From assembly GCA_011032825.1 (NCBI GenBank), contig JAADJZ010000015.1, forward strand, positions 496,001-560,000: DNA of 64,000 bases, read 5' to 3'. The number at the start of each line of letters is the position of its first letter. Position 1 is the first letter of the stretch. Positions 48,101-57,950 of this stretch are shown here, piece by piece. Under the pieces are notes generated by a model. The model saw only the letters and a list, made by a program, of their open reading frames with translations. It was not told the DNA's origin and ran no database searches. The translations under genes were made by a program, and so were the position numbers. Origin of the DNA: Massariosphaeria phaeospora (lineage: Eukaryota > Ascomycota > Dothideomycetes > Pleosporales).

Positions 48101-51100
48101 GAAATACATACAAAGAAATATCTAACAAGAATACATACAATTAAGCAAAAGCTTAATAGCATCGCTAATATTGTTCGTACTAAAGAAAAACAAAAAATTG
48201 AAACTATGCGTAAACTATTAACAGCTTAACAACGTTACACAAAAAAACTAATACTTACTACCGCTTATTTAGAAGCTTATAGATTAACTCTAAAAAGTAA
48301 AATAAATTACAAAACTTAACGTGCAAAACAGATACTATCGCATTAGAATTGCAAAAAAGCATAAATAGTTAATAACTTTCAAAACTCGATACGAACTTTA
48401 TAAGTACTAGGTTATGCTATTTAGATTAACTAATACTTTAGCTACGTTTTAGGCTCTAATTAACAAAGCACTATACAAATACTTAAACATTTTTGTTACA
48501 GCGTACTTAGACAACGTATTGATATACTCTAAAGAAACGCTCGAAGAACATTAAAAGCATGTTAAAAAAGTGCTACAAAAGATAAAGCAGTACTAGCTAC
48601 TACTTTACTTAAAGAAATGTAAATTTCACGTTACAAAAACTAGCTATCTAGAATTTATTATTTTAAGAGAAAGTATGTCTATAGACTCAAAGAAAATTCA
48701 AACTATACAGAAATAGCTAACTTTTAAAATAGTAAAAAACGTGTAGTTTTTCTTAGAATTTGCTAACTTTTATTAAAAGTTTATTAAGAATTACTCTAAA
48801 ACTACGACACTACTCTTAGAAGTTACTAAAAAAAATAAAAAGTTTAAATAAACAAAAGCACAAGAACAGGCGTTTTAAAAACTTAAAAAGAAGTTTACTA
48901 CAGCACTAATGCTATAGATGCACGACCTAAAAAAAAAAACTTAAGTAAAAACTAATGCTTTAGACTATGCATTAGAAGCAATACTTTTACAGCAATGCAA
49001 CGACAGGAAATAGAAACTAGTGTTCTACTATTTTAGAAAGTTCTTAAAAGCAAAACTCAACTACAACGTTTACAATAAAAAGCTATTAACAATAATAAAT
49101 ACCTTTAAACAATAAAAAGCATAGCTAAAAAGAGCAAGGCATTAAGTACAAGTGTACTTAAATTACTAGAACCTTACTAGCTTTACTACAACTAAAAAAT
49201 TAAACAAACAACAAGTTAGATAAGCTGAATTTATAGCAGATTACAACATTAAGATTTACTATTGCAAAAAAACTAACAATAAAGCCGTAAACGCGTTTAG
49301 TTAAAAATTAGATTTTATAGAAACTAACAAACTAGTTACGCATAATCTAGTATTACAATAGAACTCAAACAGAACTTTCAAATACAATTAACTACGATTA
49401 GCTAAAATAGCTAAAATAACAAGCATTAAAAAAAGAATGCACTAAAAATAAAGCACAAACAACTAGCAAAGATAAATAGTTACAAACAATACTTAAGCTA
49501 TAGCGCTTATTTAGAAATTACATGCTTTACGAGCATATAAACACTTAGAGATTAACAAAATAGTTTAACAAATTTTGAACAAGTACTTAATGCTTTAGGT
49601 ACAAAACATAGTTTAGAAAGCAATAAGCAACTGTTTAGATTGTTTTAAAAACAAACTTAAAAAACACAAGCTCTACGAATTACTTTAATTGCTAGAACTA
49701 CTCGCACGCTTATAGATTAGCGTTACAATAAACTTTATAGTAAAGCTTTTAAAATTGTTAAAACCTAAATTAGCACAGCTATGCAACTCGATCTTGGTAA
49801 TCGTAAATTAATTAACTAAAGAATTACATTTTGTACTAATAGAAAAGTTAATTACAGTAGAAAAAATAGCTTACGAGGTTACAAAGGCACTCGTTGCTAA
49901 TTACAAATTGCTAAAACAGTTTATTACTAATAGAAACAAACTGTTTACATTAAAGTTCTAGAATACGTTTTTAGCCTAGTTAGAAGTTGCAAAGAAGCTA
50001 TTAACTAGCTTCTACTCGCAAACAAACAGCTAGACAAAACGAACAAATTAAACGCTAGAATAGTACCTACGAATGTATACTAACAAGCTGTAAAACAACT
50101 AGGTTAAACTTCTACTAACAGCACAATTAGCTTACAATAGTACAAGGTTTACAACTAAAAAACACTCGCTATACTACGCAAATTATAGATATAAGCTAGT
50201 AGCTTATTAAAATCTAAAGAATATTAAAAGCATTTTGCTAGCAGCAAACGATAAGGCTTTTAGAATGCAAAAATTACACGACGAATTAAGCTAACGAATC
50301 GCTTAAAAGAACTTTACAATAGCTAAGTTAGCAAACAAAAAAAAGCTTAAGAAACTAACTCTTAAAAAGAGAAATAAAGTTTTTCTTTTACAAAAAAACC
50401 TAAAAACTAAACAACTATGCAACAAGTTAAACAACTTTTAAATAAAACTGTTTAAAACTCTAAAAGTTAAAGAACTTGTATTATTTAAACTATAGCTACT
50501 TACAAGCATGCGCATACATCTAGTTTTTTACAAATTACTTTTTAAACTAGCACTACTAAACGCTAAAGTAGCAACTAATATCGAGCTTAAAAACAAAGAG
50601 TACGAAGTTGAGAAAGTTAAAAACCTACAGAAGTTTAAACGTTAGTAGAAATACTTAGTTAAATAGCAAGAATAGCTAGAAAGCTAGAATACATAGAAAC
50701 TAATACGAAATTTTACGAACTGCAAGAAACTAGTACGAAAATATTACTAGCAAAATCTAGAAGCAGAAAATCCAAGTTCTCTAAAAAAGTAGAAAAGTTA
50801 AAAAAAAAAGAAACAAGTAGAGAAAAGTTAGTTTGTAACTAGCTTAAGTTAGCTAAAAGCATTTCGAATAGCAGTAGTACAAGACTATTAGTAGAAGCTG
50901 TACTTTTAAAATTAACAGCAGCGCTAAACTACGCAGCCTTTAGTTTCTCTAGCTTTTCAATAGCAACCTACTTATTAGCAAAACGCTAATTCTTTTCTAT
51001 TTTAGCAATAGAAAGCTCTACTCGAAGAGTAGCAGCACGAAACTTTGCTACGAACACTAGCTAAGCAGCTTAGATTCGTGCAAATAGTACTTGTTGCTTA

Positions 51101-51130
51101 GCTAGCAAAAGCTAATGTTGCAAGTTGCAA
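45140..51130 (+). pseudogene. Decayed gag-pol of gypsy #2
   Basis: Open only in fragments. Landmarks: a CCHC zinc knuckle at 46107-46148 (C-x2-[Y]-x4-H-x4-C, second Cys decayed to Tyr); a reverse-transcriptase site at 48504-48524 reading YLDNVLI (second Asp of YLDD decayed to Asn); thumb and RNase H-like sequence to about 49300; integrase-like sequence to about 50500; and a chromodomain-like segment (EYEVEKV ... YLVK) at about 50598-50760. The domain order and the chromodomain place it with Ty3/gypsy chromoviruses. The stops are overwhelmingly TAG/TAA, as expected from RIP. Protease and integrase limits cannot be drawn exactly by eye. Confidence 0.85.
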
Positions 51131-51372
51131 CGCTTTTGTTAAAAAGCTACTTACTTTCTTTTTGTTAGAGCAAGACTGTAGGGCGCGCTAGACTTAAAAC
51201 ATTTAGCATACTTATCTAACGAGAGATTAACTAGGCACTTTAAGTTTTTTTTAGAACAACGGCCGCAAAGAGCAGGCATTTTTAAACTAGTTTTACAAAT
51301 ACAAGCAACTTGATTGTAATAATAGCAAGTTAACTTAAAGCACGAATCTATAGAAAGCAAAGACTTAGGCAT
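50840..51372 (-). pseudogene. Antisense zinc-cluster protein frame in gypsy #2
   Basis: On the strand opposite to pol, starting 167 bases inside the 3' LTR. ATG is at 51372 and a second ATG at 51279. The first 73 codons are open (51372-51154). Within them, C-x2-C-x6-C-x8-[Y]-x2-C-x6-[Y] lies at about 51183-51268, starting CGRCSKKNLKC. This is the spacing of a fungal Zn2Cys6 cluster with two Cys decayed to Tyr by G-to-A change. Beyond a TAA, a region rich in K, E, Q, L and A (about 50900-51130) looks like a coiled coil. Its stops are all TAA/TAG in codon contexts compatible with CAA/CAG. The frame stays stop-poor even over the end of pol, so its true C-terminus is unclear. Confidence 0.6.
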
Positions 51373-51538
51373 AGTTAAACTTAAAAACTCAAAAAAATAC
51401 AAGAAAAAGCTACGACACGATAAAAATTAAAGTTAACTTACTTTTATACAAAACGGCACTTTTAATGCAAAATACAAAAAAAACTAGCACAGCATAGTAA
51501 AACAGCTATCGAAACAATATTCTTAAAAAAAGAAATAA

Positions 51539-52038
51539 TGTTACAAACAAAAACAATACTAGGTATTGTAAACTAAGCAACGACGCAAAAAAGTTGTTAG
51601 AGCTTGCAAGCTTGCAAAACAAAAGTACAGCAATGCGCAAAGCAGAATTAGATTAGCAGTTACGTAATAGTAATTAGTGCGATTAGAGTTTTAGCGAACT
51701 AAGTACACTAAGTAGCAAGCGCTTAGCTAGTCTAAAGCGCTTAGCAACTAAGCACACTAAGCGAACTAAGCAAAACGCTTTTAGCAAAGAATTATAGAAC
51801 TATATAGATTAGCAGAATTTCTTTTACAGTTTAGATTTTTTGTAGTTAACTTTTCTAAGTATATTTTATACATAGATTAAATCTATAGGCAACAAATTGT
51901 TACTTTGTTATTCTATTCAAAATAGAATTGAAATTGTTTTCTTGTTGTTATTAAGCTTTCCGAACATAGAACAATCTTTTAGGCGAAATCTTCGAGTTTG
52001 ATACTAGTAGCTTCGGTAGAAGAACACTTCTAATAACA
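51539..52038 (+). repeat. 3' LTR of gypsy #2
   Basis: 500 bp, TGTTACAAACAA...TTCTAATAACA. Same length as its partner at 44640-45139, with differences mainly C/T and G/A. Confidence 0.9.
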
Positions 52039-54454
52039 TTTCTCTACTACGCGCTTTCTTTAATAGCTAAAGCGCTGTAAACGCTTTAGCAGCTACTTGC
52101 GCTAATTTGTTACTATACTCAATTGTACCGCTATGCTAAATCCGCTTTCGTTTGCGCAATTTCTACTTAGTTATCTTTGCTAATTAATTTTTAAGCTCTT
52201 TAATACAGTAGTTCTTAAGCGCGTTTTAATGCAGCATTAATTTAGCTCTTTTTACAAGCTAAAAGAAGCTACTTTGCGCTAAAGTAAGCAATCTAGTAAT
52301 AAAATCGCGTACTAGCTTTAATTGCGATTTAAATTTGAGTATATTGCTTAGAGTCTTTGACTGCTACGGCGTTTCTAGTGCGAAAAGTAGTAGCAAGGTA
52401 CGCAGTTGTACTTTAAAACAACTAAGAACTACTTACGCGTTAATAAAAACTAGCTTTAAAACTTTAAAAGCTTTTTTGCAGTTCTTTGTTGTAAACACTT
52501 TAAAAAACGCGTTTTTAAAGGCTAGCAAAAAGCTTTCTTTGTTAATATAAAAAACGCGCTGGCGCGCTAAGTTTCAAACGCGTTAAAAGTACTTTAGCTT
52601 TAGCAGCGAAAAGCAAACTACATCTAGTAGCTAAAGAATATAAAATAAATAAGCTAGCATGCAAAGCGTAAGAATCTTGTTTTTAAAGCAATAGTTTTTG
52701 AAATTCTAAGATTAGTAGCTTTTATAGCTGTTTAAAATAAGTAGCTAATACTTTTTTACCTAACGCGCTTTTGTATGCGCGTTAAAGTGCTTTAACTACT
52801 TAAAACTAAAAGCGTTGTTTGTTTAGCTGTTCTTAAAAACTAAAAGCTTTTAATTGCTAAGTATAAAGTTTTTTTTGTACTATGCTAAAATGTAAACGCG
52901 CTCTTTGTAGATAATAAATAGCAAGATTGCGTACTTTGCGACGCAAATGCTCTAGATAACTGTTACTTACTTTCAATTGCTTAGCTAGATAAAATTAGGT
53001 TGAGTACGTTTTTAAAAGCTTGTAACGACTTTTATAGAGCTAATTACGCCTATTTAGAAGCTAGTTTTGTTAAAGTTGTGCACGTTGTTGTTGTAAACGC
53101 TGTACTTAGCTTTAGTATTCTCTACTAGCTTAAACTACGCGCTAATTATTTTTAAATTCTCTTAAAGTATTCTCTGCCTATTCTTGGCTTAATTGAAAGC
53201 TATTTTGAGTTTAGATAAACGCGTTACGAAGCGCGCAAGCTAGTTTTTGCTTACTAGCTTACTACTACGCTCGCCTAGCAGTTTATCAGCTATATTAGCT
53301 ACTTTAGATAAAAAAAGCGCAAATTCTTGCGCGTTAAAGTTAAGAATGTATTAGACAATTGTTTTTTTTTAGTGCTTGTAAGCTTACGAAGAGTAAACGT
53401 AGTTTTTAAGCTAAAAAGTGTTTCTTTATTGCGTTTAGCAAGTTAATAGTAATTAATAGTAAAAAACTATGTAGCTGCGCAAAGGCTTTAGAATTTGCTA
53501 GCTCTAAAAGCTTTAAAAGCAAAAAGAAGTTTACTTTTGTATTTACGTAATTGCGCGTTTGTAGGTGTAAACATAGTAGAAGCAAATTAGTATTCGTAGT
53601 CTTAGCGTTTTTTAGCCAAGTTACTTGTTTAGCCGAGTTACTAGTAGTTTACGTTACTATTATTATGCAACAAGCTTTTTAACAAAACAAAATATTTTTT
53701 TTGCAGCTAGAATGCACATAAAAGATAACGTAGCAAAATAGTTTTAACTACACGCAAACAACTATGTTAAGAGTAATAGCAAGCAAAAAATAAAGCAAGA
53801 CACGCAACGTATTTTCGAAAATTAGAAATTGTTTAAAAAAAAGCTTTATACGATCTACAAAAAAGTAAACAAAACACAATAAGCAATAAACAAACTTAAA
53901 CTATTATAGCAGAAAAAATTTGCAAAAAAATACATAATTAAGTTTAAAAAAATTTAGGCTAAAGTAGATAACGTAGAAAAACGCAGCTTATGCAAGTTCT
54001 ACTACGCAAGGTTAAAAAAACATGTAAAAAATAAAATTAGTAAAGACAAAAAACTTAAAAAGCTTAAAGAGTTAATTGAAACTGTAGTACAAATTAACAA
54101 CTAATTATAGTAGCAATAGTAAAAACGCAAGTTTACTATTAAACTATATTTACGCCTAGTAGCTACAATTAAAAAAAACCTATTAATACGACTTAATAGA
54201 TATTAATAGCGTTAGACAAATTTAAAACAATAAGCTACTACAAAAGCTATTTACCTAGAAAAACGCTACTTTAACAAAGCAATACTTTTAAAACAAAGTG
54301 TTTAAAAAGAAATGCTAAAAGCGTTACAACAACAAAACATGTTTTTAATGCAGCAAAGTAGAATACTTTTGCAAAAATTACTTAAAAATGCAATAGAAAG
54401 TAGTAAGCGCACAAGCTACTACTATTGCTATAGTTTAACTATAGCAAGTAGCTA

Positions 54455-56335
54455 ACGTAGATTCCTAGCGAGTTGCTTACCTAAGCGAGTTGCTTACTTG
54501 CGCCAAGCTTTCTTTCTACTACCTACTTTTTTCTTTCTACTACTTTCTCTCTAGCACCTAGTATAAGTTAAAATAACTTAAATTACTTAGAATTAACTGC
54601 TGTATCTAATTTACACGTGCGCTTATTGTGCTTTAGCTCGCCGCAGCGTTTACAGCGTTTTAAAAGCTAGCTGCTCTAATTACTAGCATTACTACGAGCT
54701 TTTTTTTTTGCTTTTTTTTTATTACTGCGCGTTTTAAACGCTTTAAGAGCTGTTAAGCGCACGTTTTTTTTAACTGTAAAAGTACTTTTTTGCTGCATAC
54801 GCTTTCTTTTGTGCAATTTTTGTTGCAAGAAAGCTTTGTTGGCAGCTTAAAGTTTAGCAACTTAGTTGCGTAGTAGCAGCATAAAAGCTGCTACATACTT
54901 TGCGCCTTTAGAAAGCTTTGCAAAAGCATTAACTATTAAAGTAAAAAAGCTATTTACATGCCTTTGAATTTTCTCTCAAATTAGCGTTGATTGCGACTTA
55001 AATTTTAAAGTATTGCTTAGAGTTTGAGACTGCTAGAAACTGTTTTCTATAGTAGATAATAGTAGAGTGCAAAGCTATACGTTAAGCTTCAAAATTACTG
55101 CTTTTAAGTTAAATAAAACTAATCTAGCACTTTAAAAGCTTTTTTAGATATTGCTTTTTGTAATAAAAGCGTTGTAAGCGCTAATAAAGCATAGCAAGAA
55201 CTTAAGTTTAGTAATGTAGTTAATTTAGTTGCGCATTAGATTCTTGGCTTAGCAGCTGTACGCTTTTTTTAAAAGCGCAAAACAGCTAATATTAAAAAGC
55301 TGCAAAAAGTGCAACAAGTAAAGAAGCATGTAAAAAGTAATAATGCTGTTATTTTTGTAGTACTGCTAAAAAGCGAGCGAGTTATAGCTTTTATAGCTGT
55401 TAATAAAAAGTAAACGTACTATTTTAATAGTACGTTTCTTTGTATAGGCGTTAAAGTGCTTTAACTACTTTAAACCTAGCTTGTTATTTGTCTAGCTGTT
55501 TTTAGAAACTGCGATAACCTAGTTGCAAAGTAAGCTATTCTTCTTGTACTAGGCAAAAAAGTAGTTTTTGCTTTAAAAAATAATAAAGAGTAGAATAGCT
55601 TACTTTATTGCGTTAACGCTTTGTACTACTGTTGTTTACTTTTTGTTATCTTGCTGCACTGTTTTCGGCCGTTTTTAACGCTTTAAGCTAGTAATTACTA
55701 TACTCGTTAAAATCTAGCTTATTATAAAGCTTGTTTTATTAAAGTTGTAAGTATTCTTGTTTACTACGCTGTACTTAGCTTTTATGTTTGCTACAAGCCT
55801 AAACTAGTTAGCTACAAGCTTAAAATCTTTACAAAAAGCTCTTTTATAGTTGTACTTTTAATTAAACTTAATTTAAAGCTTAGAGTAACGCCTAACGAAC
55901 AACGTAACCTAGTTTTTTTTAACTAGTAGCTAGCTTTGCGCTGCGAGTAGTAGGTTAGCTTTATTCTCTAACTTAGCAAGCTTAAGTAGAAAGCTTTGCG
56001 CGTTAAAGTTAATAGCATACTTTTTAATTACTGTGTTTTTTATTAAACAAAGCTTTGTTAAGTTAAGTATGCAATTGCGTTGTAAAAGTTTTTTAGCAAG
56101 CTAATTGCTTAGTATTTTTTAAAAAACGTTGTAGATTAATGCAGCGCGTTGCTAAAAAAGTGTTGCGTTGCGTTAGATAGCTTAAATTGCAAGTTGTATT
56201 TAGCTTTTGTTTAAAGCGCGTAGCGCGTTGTGTAGTTAAGCTATTGCGTAGTAAAAAAAAAAAAGCAAGTGTTAGTAGAAAGCTTGGCGCAGGTAAGCAA
56301 CTCGCTTAGGTAAGCAACTCGCTAGGAATCTACGT
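54455..56335 (-). mobile_element. Pogo/Fot-type DNA transposon, copy 2 (complete)
   Basis: 1881 bp with inverted ends ACGTAGATTCCTAGCGAGTT / AACTCGCTAGGAATCTACGT, flanked by TA (54453-54454 and 56336-56337). The ends contain two direct GCGAGTTGCTTAC motifs 16 bases apart. The transposase frame runs on the minus strand and is full of TAG/TAA. Its NF-N-K-T-type block at about 55735-55760 marks the DDE domain. Gypsy #2 holds the empty target (GTAGCTACACTATAT, about 46225-46240). Confidence 0.88.
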
Positions 56336-56715
56336 TACACTATACTCAAAAAACTTTAAAAAATTAAAAAACAATTAGATTTGAATAGAAAGTTTCAAAG
56401 ACTTTACAAAGCTAGTAAACAAAGATAATAAAAAACTATTAACTCTATAAGTCTTAGAAATTAACGAACAACTATAAAACTACAAATGCTAAATGTGCAG
56501 CTAAAAAACTTATATTACTTAGTATTGCAAAAATAGGTTTTATACGCTTTAAGTTAAAAAAGTATAAAAATAAAAAGTTGCAAACGCAGCAATAGCACAA
56601 CAAGAACTAACAAAGAAAAAAATACAATTTGCTAATTAAAACAATTACAAAAACTTACTTTGGTACTAGTACAACAAAAAGAACTGTGTATACTACGCAA
56701 ACAATAGAATTCTTA

Positions 56716-57226
56716 TATTATCAAGAGCTTCTCTTACCGAAGGTACGAGTTATCAAACTCAAAGATTCCGCCTAAGAAATTGTTCTGTGTTCAGAAAGCT
56801 TAATAACAACAAAAGAAACAATCTTAATTTTATTTTTAATAGAATAACAAAGTAACAATCTGTTGCCTATAGATCTAATCTATGTATAAAATGTACTTAG
56901 AAAAGTTAACTACAAAGAATCTAAACTATAAAAGAAATTCTGCTAATCTATATAGTTCTATAATTTTTTGCTAAAAGCGTTTTACTTTGCTTGCTACGTT
57001 TTGCTACGCCGTAGCGTTCGTAGCGCCCGTAGCAACTGCTGCTTAGTGTGCTACGTGCTAAAATTTTATATTACTTTGTAGCGCACGTAGCGCATTACGT
57101 AACTTTTGCTAACTTAATTTTGCCTTGCGCGTTGCTGTACTTCTGTCTTGCAAACTTGCAAGCTCTAACAACTCTTCTACGTCGTTGCTTAGTTTACAAT
57201 ATCTAGTATTGTCTTTGTTTGTAACA
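56716..57226 (-). repeat. 3' LTR of gypsy #3
   Basis: 511 bp. The left terminus reads TATTATC where its partner has TGTTATC (one G-to-A change); the right end is TTTGTAACA. It carries a GTAGCG-rich segment (about 57000-57060) absent from the LTRs of gypsy #0-#2. Confidence 0.88.
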
Positions 57227-57392
57227 TTATTTCTCTCTTTAAGAATATTGTCTTGATAGCTGTTCTGCTATGCTATGCTGGTTCTTTTTGCGCTTTGCAT
57301 CAAAAGTGCTCTTTCGTATAAAAGTAAGTTGACTTTAATTCTTGTCGTGTCGTAATTTTTTTTTGTATTCTTTTGAGTCTTAGAGTCTAACT

Positions 57393-57950
57393 ATGCCTAA
57401 AGTTTTTGTATTTTTTTTTTGCAAAGTTGACTATTTGTAAGCACGCTTGTCTTGCGCGTATTCGTGCAATAGATTACTTTGTAGCAAAGCTCTATCGTCG
57501 CTGCTTGTTAAAAAGTCTAAAGTGTTTTTTTTTGCCTAAAGAAACTTGTTTAGACTGTATTGCTTTTAGCTTGGTGTGCAGTTTCTTTCTTTCTAAAAAA
57601 GAGTTTGCTGCTGTTGCTAAAAAACAGCGTTCTTTGCGTTAAGAGCTTCGTGCTGCTAAGCTTTAAGAAATAGAAGTGCGCGATCGTTTGAGCGCTGCTC
57701 GTTAACGCGTGCTTTAGCTCTAAATTCAAATAAATGCTGCTGTAGGTAAAGAGAAAAAGTTGTTTGCTTGTAAGCTAGCAACGATTAAAAAGATAAAACG
57801 TCTTAAAAAAGCGCAGTCGAGCGCTTTTTTCAATTTTAAAAGTATAGCTTCTACTAATAGTCCTATACTGCTGCTATTTAAAACGCTTTCGACTAACTTA
57901 GGCTAGTTACAGACTAACTTTTCTCTACTTGCTTCTTTTTCTTTTAACTT
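57393..57950 (+). pseudogene. Antisense zinc-cluster protein frame in gypsy #3
   Basis: Plus strand, opposite to this element's pol. ATGCCTAAA at 57393 matches the start in the other copies but is out of frame with the longer downstream frame; a homopolymer T run (57408-57420) probably holds an indel. In the downstream frame (open to 57642) a cluster [Y]-x2-C-x6-C-x7-C-x2-C-x6-C lies at about 57490-57585. Only the first Cys is decayed to Tyr. Charged, Ala/Leu/Lys-rich sequence follows (EFAAVAKKQRS, then after a TAA ELRAAKL), coiled-coil-like, ending near 57800. Independent decay of different Cys from those lost in gypsy #2 supports an original six-Cys cluster. Confidence 0.6.

Larger units (their letters stand above)
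44640..52038 (+). mobile_element. Gypsy element #2, complete chromovirus-type Ty3/gypsy retrotransposon
   Basis: 7399 bp with 500-bp LTRs at both ends. The five bases outside are TTTTT (left) and TTTCT (right), a target duplication differing by one C/T change. A purine-rich tract (AAAAAAAGAAATA) directly precedes the 3' LTR, which fixes the orientation. Internal order is gag, zinc knuckle, protease/RT, RNase H, integrase, chromodomain-like segment, all with many stops. It lies inside the Fot-type element. Confidence 0.92.
44403..53654 (-). mobile_element. Fot-type DNA transposon interrupted by gypsy #2
   Basis: The two parts, 44403-44639 and 52039-53654, total about 1.85 kb. Inverted ends ACGTAAACTACTAGTAAC (44403) and GTTACTAGTAGTTTACGT (53654) are flanked by TA (44401-44402 and 53655-53656). 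A decayed minus-strand transposase has a VSKNWLARF block (about 53215-53285), typical of the CENP-B-type helix-turn-helix of pogo/Fot transposases. It also has a VHNFNKTSF block (about 53061-53095) at the NFDET catalytic position, followed by a VISSIKVVTS-like stretch. It is a different subfamily from the 54455 element. Confidence 0.8.

Noticed and set aside
57406..57642. 78-codon frame as an intact host gene inside the AT-rich block
   Set aside because: It sits at the same place as homologous frames in the other gypsy copies and is preceded by a frameshift and followed by RIP-type stops. It is treated as part of the retroelement.
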